Shown here one piece after another: positions 57,671 to 64,000 of a DNA stretch of 64,000 nucleotides. The notes under the pieces were generated by a model. The model saw nothing but the letters and a program-made list of their open reading frames with translations, ran no database searches and was not told where the DNA came from. Position numbers and translations under genes: made by a program. The stretch spans positions 558,001 to 622,000 of the forward strand of contig NZ_CP087203.1 of assembly GCF_026016325.1 (NCBI RefSeq), written 5' to 3'. This DNA is from Pseudomonas sp. B21-056 (GTDB taxonomy: Bacteria > Pseudomonadota > Gammaproteobacteria > Pseudomonadales > Pseudomonadaceae). Each line of letters begins with the position of its first letter. Position 1 is the stretch's first letter.

Positions 57671-59209
57671 TCAGCGGCCACGGTTGGTAAAGGTGTGCAG
57701 GGCCCGTTCGATGCACTGCACGGTTCTGCCGAAGGCTTGCACCGTCACGTCCCCAAAGGGCCCGCCGCCCTGGTCCACGGCCACCAGCATGATCACCCGG
57801 CCATTGCAGGTCAGGGAGCGCAACAACATGTGTTCGCCCTTGAACAGGGCACGCAGGCCCGGAGGCAGCAGTGCCGAGAACTGCGCATTGTTCTCCGGGT
57901 TCAGGCGGACCTGGGCCTGCTGCGCCAGCAACCGCTGCAACACCTTGCTCTGGTCGATGGAGAAGCTCATGGCCGCCACCTCAGGGGGCAGGCCGGCGAT
58001 CTGGTGTACGCGCACGCTGGTCTGGCTGCGGTCGGCCATCAGGATCATTACCCGGCGCATGCCGCACGCCACCAGCGCATCCCGTGCCGAGGTAGTCAGG
58101 TGCATGGCGTTGCTGAAGGGGCTTGGCTCCACCAGCAGCGCCGCGCATTGCTTGCGCCACAGGGCCAGGTCTTCGGCGCTGGGTTGCGCGACGGTTGCCC
58201 TTTCGGCCTGGACGCGACGGCTGCCGGGAGGCCAGAGCAGTGCCACGGCCGGGTGCCAGAGGTCCGGCATGGCGTGGTGACGGGCGCTGTTGGCGGCCTG
58301 CTGGTGCAACTGTTGCTGGAGCTCATCCATGGGCATCTGCAGGTACAGGCTGGTGAGGTATTGCCAGCGGACGTTGTGGGGGCAGTCCCAGGCCTGGTGT
58401 GCCGAAAGCGCCAGGCCATTGGCCAGTAGCACGGTGTTGGCCGGCTGGTTGAGCCAGCGTCGCAGGGTCGGGTCATCGTCCAGACGATTCTGCTGGCGCA
58501 GCGGGTGTTCGCTGTCCCGGGCGATGCGCAACACCTTGACCAACTCTCGGCGCTCATTGAGCAGCAGGCGATAGCCCTGAGCCACCCAGATCGGCAGGCG
58601 CCAGGTCTCCACCAGCGCAAGGCAGATCTTCAGCAAGCTGACGCCGAACAGTTCGCGTTCCACTTTGCTGGCCGACTGGCCTTTATGGATCACCCGCATC
58701 TCCCATTCCCCCAGCAATCGCGGGTGAGTCAGGGCCAGCGGCCAGAGCGGTGACAGGAACAACAGGCTGCCCCAGTGGATGTCCTGCCACAGCCGAGCCA
58801 GGCGGCTGGCAAAGAAGCCATTGGCCTGTTGCGTGGCGTGTTGGCTGATCAATTGCAACTGGCGCAGGGCGACGGGTATCTCCTGCTCCGGCAGCGACGG
58901 TAGGCGGGCGAGCAGCTCTTCGGTGCGTTTGAGGCCGAGGCGGTTGATGGCCACTTCGAGGTTTTCTACAGGTTCTGCAAGGCTGCCATGGGTGTGATGG
59001 TTGGCTTCGCGGATGACGCTCAGGGCCAGGGCAGGACTGTCCTGCATGAGCTCGGCGATGTCACGCAGCGAGCGGCGGCTATCGGCGACGGCCTTGCAGA
59101 CCTGGTCATGACTGGCCTGAGGCACCGGCAAATGCACGCCCTCGAGCAGTTTTACCCAGCCTTCGAGGGTGGTCGGTCGTGGGGTCGGAACCTTCGTTTC
59201 GTTAGCCAT
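57671..59209 (-). CDS. HDOD domain protein
   Basis: A 512-residue protein starting MANETKVPTPRPTTLEGWVK. The N-terminal half has the HDOD pattern (SLRDIAELMQDSPALALSVIREAN; VENLEVAINRLGLKRTEEL), a helical, non-catalytic relative of HD phosphohydrolases used in signalling scaffolds. The C-terminal half is GAF-like in layout (RVMILMADRSQTSVRVHQIAG; GRVIMLVAVDQGG). The partner is unknown. It is divergent from motA, whose promoter is in the 154-bp spacer. Confidence 0.82.
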   Translation of the reverse strand: MANETKVPTPRPTTLEGWVKLLEGVHLPVPQASHDQVCKAVADSRRSLRDIAELMQDSPALALSVIREANHHTHGSLAEPVENLEVAINRLGLKRTEELLARLPSLPEQEIPVALRQLQLISQHATQQANGFFASRLARLWQDIHWGSLLFLSPLWPLALTHPRLLGEWEMRVIHKGQSASKVERELFGVSLLKICLALVETWRLPIWVAQGYRLLLNERRELVKVLRIARDSEHPLRQQNRLDDDPTLRRWLNQPANTVLLANGLALSAHQAWDCPHNVRWQYLTSLYLQMPMDELQQQLHQQAANSARHHAMPDLWHPAVALLWPPGSRRVQAERATVAQPSAEDLALWRKQCAALLVEPSPFSNAMHLTTSARDALVACGMRRVMILMADRSQTSVRVHQIAGLPPEVAAMSFSIDQSKVLQRLLAQQAQVRLNPENNAQFSALLPPGLRALFKGEHMLLRSLTCNGRVIMLVAVDQGGGPFGDVTVQAFGRTVQCIERALHTFTNRGR

Positions 59210-59268
59210 GGCTGGACGTGATCATCGCATGCTGCAACGTGGCAAATTGGCTTTTCGCCAGAACTGGC

Positions 59269-59295
59269 TATAGTCTGGCGCAGTTTTGCCGATAA
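59269..59295 (+). promoter_or_regulatory. Sigma-28 (FliA) promoter of motAB
   Basis: TATAGTCT (59269-59276), then exactly 11 bp, then GCCGATAA (59288-59295). The -10 matches the flagellar consensus exactly and the -35 differs at two of eight positions. motA starts 68 bp downstream. Confidence 0.85.
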
Positions 59296-59363
59296 GTAGA
59301 AGAAGAGATTTTCCAGCTTCCGAATATGACCTTGAACCCGACTTAAATAAGTACTTTCAATCT

Positions 59364-60215
59364 ATGGCTAAAATTATCGGCATCATTGTCGTGTTCGCGA
59401 GCGTGCTCGGCGGATACGTGCTCTCCCATGGCAAGATTGCCGCCCTGATCCAACCCTTCGAGGTGATGATCATCGGTGGTGCGGCCCTTGGCGCATTCCT
59501 GCAGGCCAACCCCGGCTACATGACGATGCACGTGCTCAAGAAGTCCCTGGGCATGTTCAGTTCGCGCTTCAGCCACACCTTCTATCTCGAGGTGCTGGGG
59601 CTGATCTACGAGATCCTCAACAAGAGCCGCCGCGAAGGCATGATGGCGATCGAGGGTGATATCGAAGACGCCGCCGCCAGCCCGATCTTCGCCAAGTACC
59701 CCGCGGTGCTCAAGGACGCCCGCATGACGGCGTTCATCTGCGATTACCTGCGTATCATGTCGTCCGGCAACATGGCCCCTCATGAGCTCGAAGGCCTGTT
59801 CGACATGGAACTGTACAGCCTCAAGGAAGACCTCGAGCATCCGTCCCACGCCGTGACCGGCATCGCCGACGCCATGCCCGGCTTCGGTATCGTCGCGGCG
59901 GTACTGGGTATCGTGGTGACCATGGCTTCCCTGGGCGATGGCGACCAGAAGTCCATCGGCCTGCACGTGGGCGCGGCACTGGTCGGTACCTTCTTCGGTA
60001 TCCTGGCGGCGTATGGTTTCTTCGGTCCGCTGGCCCATTCCCTGGCCCATGATGCCAAGGAAGAACTCAACACCTACGAGGCCATCAAGGCCTCCCTGGT
60101 GGCCTCGGCTTCGGGCATGCCGCCTTCGCTGGCCGTGGAGTTCGGTCGCAAGGTCCTGTACCCGGCGCACCGTCCAAGCTTTGCCGAGTTGGAACAAGCG
60201 GTTCGCGGTCGTTAA
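59364..60215 (+). CDS. motA: Flagellar motor stator protein MotA
   Basis: Inner-membrane proton-channel subunit that exerts torque on FliG. The 283 residues include four transmembrane segments (MAKIIGIIVVFASVLGGYV; VMIIGGAALGAFLQAN; GFGIVAAVLGIVVTMA; HVGAALVGTFFGILAAYGFF) and the conserved Pro near 173 in AMPGFG. ATG 59364 was chosen for the conserved N-terminus; an upstream in-frame ATG at 59286 would start inside the promoter. motB follows after 3 bp. Confidence 0.95.
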   Translation: MAKIIGIIVVFASVLGGYVLSHGKIAALIQPFEVMIIGGAALGAFLQANPGYMTMHVLKKSLGMFSSRFSHTFYLEVLGLIYEILNKSRREGMMAIEGDIEDAAASPIFAKYPAVLKDARMTAFICDYLRIMSSGNMAPHELEGLFDMELYSLKEDLEHPSHAVTGIADAMPGFGIVAAVLGIVVTMASLGDGDQKSIGLHVGAALVGTFFGILAAYGFFGPLAHSLAHDAKEELNTYEAIKASLVASASGMPPSLAVEFGRKVLYPAHRPSFAELEQAVRGR

Positions 60216-60218
60216 GCC

Positions 60219-61259
60219 ATGGAGAACAACCAGCCGATCATCATCAAGCGTGTCAAGCGCATAGCTGCTGGACACCACGGGGGCGCCTGGAAAATCGCCT
60301 TCGCCGACTTCGCGACGGCGATGATGGCGTTCTTCCTGGTGCTGTGGCTGCTGTCCACCGCGACCCCGGAACAGAAGATCGCCATCGCCGGTTACTTCAA
60401 GGACCCGGTCGGCTTCTCCGAAAGCGGCACGCCCTACATCATCGACCTGGGCGGCTCGCCGACCCTCGCACCGGAAAATACCCTCAACCCCGAGGTCAAG
60501 TCCCAGCCGCAGCCTGACAAGGTGACGGTGGATTCCGAGCAGGTCGAAGGCATGGCCGAGCAGGTCGAGCGCGAACGCCTCGAGCTGCTGTTGCAGGAGT
60601 TGCAGAACAAGGTCGACGAGAACCCGCAGCTACAGAAATTCAAGGACCAGATCCTGTTCGAGATCACGCCGAACGGCTTGCGCATCCAGATCACCGATGC
60701 CGAGAACCGGCCGATGTTCGATTCCGGCAGTGCGCGCCTGAAACCTTATTTCGAAGACATCCTGCTGGCCATGGCCGACACCATCAAGGCGGTGCCGAAC
60801 AAGATCAGCATCAGTGGCCATACCGATGCCAAGCCATACGTCGGCAAGGGTGACTTCGGTAACTGGGAACTGTCCGCCAACCGCGCCAACGCGGCACGTC
60901 GTGCCCTGGTGGCCGGCAGTTATCCGGACGAGCAGGTGGCGCGGGTGGTCGGGTATGCCTCGTCGGCGTTGTTCGACCGCAAGGATCCGTTCAACCCGGT
61001 CAACCGGCGTATCGATATCGTGGTGTTGACCAAGAAGGCCCAGAAGGCCATCGAAGGTTCGCAGACCGACGATCCGGCACCCGACGCGACCCAGGGCCAC
61101 GGCGCCCCGGGCGAAACACCAGCGCAGACGCCGGGTGCTGCGGTTGATCCGAACGCCTTGCCGGCCGATCAGCAACCCGTACCGGCCCATGAGTTGCGCG
61201 AGCGTCTGAACCTGTTCGACGACGCCGCGCCGAAACCGCCGGGAACGCCTGCGCAGTGA
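60219..61259 (+). CDS. motB: Flagellar motor stator protein MotB
   Basis: Stator partner of MotA, anchored to peptidoglycan. The 346 residues contain the single transmembrane helix with the proton-binding Asp30 in IAFADFATAMMAFFLVLWLL and the OmpA-like domain ISGHTDAKPYVGKGDFGNWE...NRRIDIVVL. The C-terminus is a low-complexity Pro/Ala/Gln tail from about residue 285. A strong terminator follows. Confidence 0.96.
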   Translation: MENNQPIIIKRVKRIAAGHHGGAWKIAFADFATAMMAFFLVLWLLSTATPEQKIAIAGYFKDPVGFSESGTPYIIDLGGSPTLAPENTLNPEVKSQPQPDKVTVDSEQVEGMAEQVERERLELLLQELQNKVDENPQLQKFKDQILFEITPNGLRIQITDAENRPMFDSGSARLKPYFEDILLAMADTIKAVPNKISISGHTDAKPYVGKGDFGNWELSANRANAARRALVAGSYPDEQVARVVGYASSALFDRKDPFNPVNRRIDIVVLTKKAQKAIEGSQTDDPAPDATQGHGAPGETPAQTPGAAVDPNALPADQQPVPAHELRERLNLFDDAAPKPPGTPAQ

Positions 61260-61264
61260 CCCAC

Positions 61265-61294
61265 AAAAAAGCCGACATCACTGTCGGCTTTTTT
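61265..61294. terminator. Bidirectional terminator between motB and rsgA
   Basis: AAAAAAGCCGACA pairs with TGTCGGCTTTTTT around TCAC, with A- and T-runs on both sides, so it can serve motB and the convergent rsgA. Confidence 0.92.
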
Positions 61295-61327
61295 GATTCA
61301 GCTGGATCCGGCTCACACTCACTTCAA

Positions 61328-62359
61328 TCAATAACTGCTTTCCGGCAAGCTGGCGATGATCGAGCGATAGCTGTTCATCCGTTGCTGCTGCACGCGGCCT
61401 TCTTCCAGTGCCTTGAGCAAGGCGCAGCCGGGTTCGCGGTCGTGCTTGCAGTCGCGGAAGCGGCAGGTGCCGATCAGGTCGTTGAACTCGATGAACCCGG
61501 CTTCCACATCGGCCCGGCTGACATGGCCCAGGCCGAACTCACGGATGCCCGGCGAGTCGATCAGCTCACCGCCGCCAGGGAAGTGGAACAACCGTGCGGT
61601 GGTTGTGGTGTGGGTGCCTTGGCCGGACAGCTCGGACAACGGCCCGACGCGGGTTTCGACCTCCGGCAGCAGGCTGTTGACCAGCGACGACTTGCCGACG
61701 CCGGACTGGCCGACGAACACGCTGATGCGCCCGTCCAGTTGCCGTTGCAATTGTTCCATGCCGTTGCCGTGGTGGGCCGAGACTTCCAGCACCGGGTAAC
61801 CCAGTTGCCGATAGACCGCCAGCAAGGCGTTCAGCGCTGGGGCGTTCTGCTCATCGATCAGGTCGAACTTGTTAAGCAGCAGCAACGGTCGGATACCGGC
61901 ATGTTCGGCCGCCACCAGGTAGCGGTCGATCAGGTTGGCGTGGGGCTCGGGCAGCGGGGCGAACACGATGACGATCATGTCGACGTTGGCCGCCACCGGC
62001 TTGAGCTGGCCCCGGCTGTCCGGACGACACAGCTCGGTGTGGCGCGGCAACTGTGCCACGATCACGCCAATGCCCTGGTTGCCGGCCCGCCAGACCACCT
62101 GGTCGCCAGTGACCAGCGCCGGTAGGTTTGCACGCAGGTGGCAACGGAATACCTGGCCGGCCAGTTCGCCTTCACGGGCCTCGACCTCGACCTGCACACC
62201 GAAGTGCGCGATCACCAGGCCGGTCTGTTCAGGACCCAGGTCGCCGCCTTCCAGGGCTTGCACCGCACTGGACTCGCGTTTGGCGGCGCGGGCAGCGCGC
62301 TCGCCCTGGATCTTTTCGATGCGCCAGTTCTGACGACGATTGAGTTGGCGTTTGGCCAT
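61328..62359 (-). CDS. rsgA: Ribosome small-subunit GTPase RsgA
   Basis: Circularly permuted GTPase acting in 30S maturation. The 343 residues hold an OB-fold N-terminus, then motifs in permuted order: LLNKFDL (G4), [14 protein letters not shown] (G1), DSPGIREFG (G3), then a zinc motif [14 protein letters not shown]. Divergent from orn, with 108 bp between. It converges on motB at the bidirectional terminator. Confidence 0.95.
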   Translation of the reverse strand: MAKRQLNRRQNWRIEKIQGERAARAAKRESSAVQALEGGDLGPEQTGLVIAHFGVQVEVEAREGELAGQVFRCHLRANLPALVTGDQVVWRAGNQGIGVIVAQLPRHTELCRPDSRGQLKPVAANVDMIVIVFAPLPEPHANLIDRYLVAAEHAGIRPLLLLNKFDLIDEQNAPALNALLAVYRQLGYPVLEVSAHHGNGMEQLQRQLDGRISVFVGQSGVGKSSLVNSLLPEVETRVGPLSELSGQGTHTTTTARLFHFPGGGELIDSPGIREFGLGHVSRADVEAGFIEFNDLIGTCRFRDCKHDREPGCALLKALEEGRVQQQRMNSYRSIIASLPESSY

Positions 62360-62467
62360 GGGTGTTCCGTATTAAAAATGCAGCGATTAGGTAAAACGGC
62401 GGCGAGTTTAGCACGCCCGCAGGCTTGCCTAGGCTAAACTGCGCAGCTACTCCGAGGAGCCCTTCCT

Positions 62468-63010
62468 ATGCAAAATCCGCAGAACCTGATCTGGATCGAC
62501 CTGGAAATGACCGGTCTGAACCCCGACACCGACGTCATCATCGAAATGGCCACCATCGTCACCGACAGTGACCTCAACACCCTGGCCGAAGGCCCGGTGA
62601 TCGCGATCCACCACAGCGACGAGATCCTGGCCGGCATGGACGACTGGAACACCCGCCAGCACGGCGGCTCGGGCCTGACCCAGCGGGTACGCGAGAGCAA
62701 GATCAGCATGGCCGAGGCCGAGGCCCAGACCATCGCCTTCCTGGAACAGTGGGTGCCAAAGGGCAAGTCGCCGATCTGCGGCAACAGCATCTGCCAGGAC
62801 CGACGCTTCCTCTATACCCACATGAAGTCCCTGGAAAGCTACTTCCACTACCGCAACCTCGACGTCTCCACCCTCAAGGAACTGGCCGCCCGCTGGGCAC
62901 CCGAAGTGCGTGACAGCTTCCAGAAGGGCGGCAGCCACCTGGCCCTGGACGACATCCGCGAGTCCATTGCCGAGCTGCAGCACTACCGCAAGCATTTCAT
63001 CAAGTTCTGA
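62468..63010 (+). CDS. orn: Oligoribonuclease
   Basis: DEDD-family 3'-5' exonuclease that degrades 2-5-mer RNAs and pGpG from c-di-GMP turnover. The 180 residues include the DED metal motifs in [20 protein letters not shown] and [10 protein letters not shown]. The length and order next to rsgA match other pseudomonads. Confidence 0.97.
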   Translation: MQNPQNLIWIDLEMTGLNPDTDVIIEMATIVTDSDLNTLAEGPVIAIHHSDEILAGMDDWNTRQHGGSGLTQRVRESKISMAEAEAQTIAFLEQWVPKGKSPICGNSICQDRRFLYTHMKSLESYFHYRNLDVSTLKELAARWAPEVRDSFQKGGSHLALDDIRESIAELQHYRKHFIKF

Positions 63011-63019
63011 GGGCTCCCT

Positions 63020-63137
63020 GTAGGAGCTGCCGAGCGAAGCGAGGCTGCGATCTTTTCCCTGACAATTACGTCGTGAGCGAATGTCCGGAAGATCAAGATC
63101 AAAAGATCGCAGCCTCGCTTCGCTCGACAGCTCCTAC
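63020..63137. repeat. Inverted repeat of the GTAGGAGCTG family
   Basis: Two arms of 37 bp, beginning GTAGGAGCTGCCGAGCGAAG on the left and ending in its reverse complement on the right, differ at one base. The central spacer is about 44 bp. It is a clean example of the family whose degraded copy lies at 50721-50837. Confidence 0.9.
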
Positions 63138-63167
63138 GGGTGCGTTCTCCTGCAAGGATCGTCGTCA

Positions 63168-63779
63168 ATGTTGCTGATGCTCTATCTGATCGCCATCACC
63201 GCCGAAGCCATGACCGGCGCCCTGTCCGCCGGGCGGCGGGGCATGGACTGGTTCGGCGTGGTGCTGATCGCCTGCGTCACGGCCCTGGGCGGCGGTTCGG
63301 TGCGTGACGTGCTGCTCGGTCACTACCCGCTCACCTGGGTCAAGCACCCGGAGTACCTGGTGCTGACCACTGCAGCGGCGATGCTGACGGTGTTCCTGGC
63401 GCGCTGGATGCGCCATCTGCGCTCGATGTTCCTGGTGCTCGACGCCGTGGGCCTGGTGGCGTTCACGCTGATCGGCTGCATGACGGCCCTGGAAATGGGC
63501 CATGGCATGTTGGTGGCGTCGGTCAGCGGGGTCATTACCGGGGTGTTCGGCGGCATCCTGCGGGATATCTTCTGTAACGATATTCCGCTGATCTTCCGTC
63601 GCGAGTTATATGCCAGCGTCTCGTTTGCCGCCGCATGGTGCTATCTACTCTGCGTTTATCTGCAATTACCGAGTGAACAGGCGGTGCTCATCACCTTGTT
63701 CGGCGGTTTCCTGCTGCGGCTCCTGGCGATCCGCTTTCACTGGGAAATGCCGAAGTTCGTCTATAACGACGAGATCTGA
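63168..63779 (+). CDS. Trimeric intracellular cation channel (TRIC/UPF0126) family protein
   Basis: A 203-residue integral membrane protein with about seven hydrophobic segments. Two internally similar halves carry the family motif: ALGGGSVRDVLLGHYPLTW in the first and GVFGGILRDIFCNDIPLIF in the second, as in bacterial TRIC/YadS-type channels. ATG 63168 has AAGGA upstream. Its 3' end overlaps the queG 3' end by 19 bases. The ion and role are unknown. Confidence 0.85.
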   Translation: MLLMLYLIAITAEAMTGALSAGRRGMDWFGVVLIACVTALGGGSVRDVLLGHYPLTWVKHPEYLVLTTAAAMLTVFLARWMRHLRSMFLVLDAVGLVAFTLIGCMTALEMGHGMLVASVSGVITGVFGGILRDIFCNDIPLIFRRELYASVSFAAAWCYLLCVYLQLPSEQAVLITLFGGFLLRLLAIRFHWEMPKFVYNDEI

Positions 63780-64000
63780 CGTTCAGCGTGCTGGCGCAGC
63801 GCCCATTCCACATGCTCGCGCACCAGGTCCGAGGGGTGATCGCGCCGTGCTTCCAGGGCCTGCATCACTGGAATCGTTGATGGCGCATTGCCCAGGCCTA
63901 CCGCCAGGTTGCGCAGCCAGCGTTCATAGCCCGCACGGCGCAGCGGCGAGCCTTCGGTGCTCTTGAGAAAGGTTTCCTCGTCCCACAGGAACAGTTCGGC
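63761..64000 (-). CDS. queG: Epoxyqueuosine reductase (3' end only)
   Basis: The C-terminal 79 codons of QueG, the iron-sulfur/cobalamin enzyme that completes queuosine in tRNA. Readable as FLWDEETFLKSTEGSPLRR then GYERWLRNLAVGLGNAP and DLVREHVEWALRQHAERQ, the HEAT-like tail of the family. The rest lies beyond the right edge. It is convergent with the TRIC-type gene and the stop lies inside it. Confidence 0.85.
   Translation of the reverse strand, partial: AELFLWDEETFLKSTEGSPLRRAGYERWLRNLAVGLGNAPSTIPVMQALEARRDHPSDLVREHVEWALRQHAERQISSL

Overview
The window is a GC-rich stretch of chromosome from a Pseudomonas of the fluorescens group. Evidence for this is the gene order, which closely follows the segment of P. 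aeruginosa running from aceE/glnE through the LPS-core locus to orn and queG, together with high-GC codon use and three families of short palindromic repeats of the kind scattered through P. fluorescens genomes. All identifications come from reading the translated sequence and from memory of the families. No database search was run.

Layout. (1) 1-5.2 kb: the 5' part of aceE (pyruvate dehydrogenase E1, minus strand) diverges from glnE across a spacer carrying two palindromic operator-like sites. (2) 5.2-5.8 kb: a tandem array of REP doublets, then a terminator-like hairpin in front of waaF. (3) 5.8-27.9 kb: a long LPS core block. It holds the heptosyl- and glucosyltransferases waaF/waaC/waaG, a run of kinase-fold genes (waaP, wapP, wapQ, a double-domain kinase), an LPS carbamoyltransferase, a GT4 enzyme, mig-14, the PIG-L deacetylase dnpA, Ssg-like, tail-anchored and WapR-like transferases, a reverse-strand kinase-fold gene, the ligase waaL, msbA and hldE. 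Between msbA and hldE sits an accessory pair: a carbohydrate-type sulfotransferase and a stand-alone APS kinase. (4) 27.9-33.8 kb: a Nudix-like conserved gene, an aldo/keto reductase/FAD oxidoreductase pair, a small multidrug (EmrE-type) pump divergent from a LysR regulator, and waaA. (5) 33.8-39.8 kb: tolC, a TPP riboswitch with thiC, the HMP transporter cytX and a DUF3298-type lipoprotein. (6) 40-49.6 kb: nudF, a DUF1249 gene, cpdA, a small DUF6124/DUF3077-type gene enclosed by a ~455 bp inverted repeat, yqiA, parE, a phytase-like esterase and parC. (7) 49.6-64 kb: a PqiC-type lipoprotein, a YtjB-like membrane protein with a cyclase-like C-terminus, serB, a FimW-like gene, psd, rhdA, an HDOD protein, motAB behind a sigma-28 promoter, rsgA, orn, a TRIC-type channel and the 3' end of queG.

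How the genes work together. Most of the left half builds, decorates and exports lipid A-core: HldE makes the ADP-heptose precursor, WaaA/C/F/G assemble the core, the kinases and carbamoyltransferase decorate it, MsbA flips it and WaaL ligates O-antigen. The sulfotransferase/APS-kinase pair suggests that some surface glycan is also sulfated. The right half is mostly conserved housekeeping (topoisomerase IV, serine and phosphatidylethanolamine synthesis, cAMP and oligoribonucleotide turnover, motility). REP doublets lie in many of the gaps between operons.

The most notable observations are the sulfotransferase/APS-kinase insertion, the inverted repeat around a small DUF gene, kinase-fold genes lacking the usual catalytic Asp, the REP-doublet tandem array, the hairpin in the waaF leader, the twin palindromes at aceE, the cyclase-like domain of the YtjB homologue and the sharp base-composition switch inside cpdA. 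None of these is proven here to be a new system.
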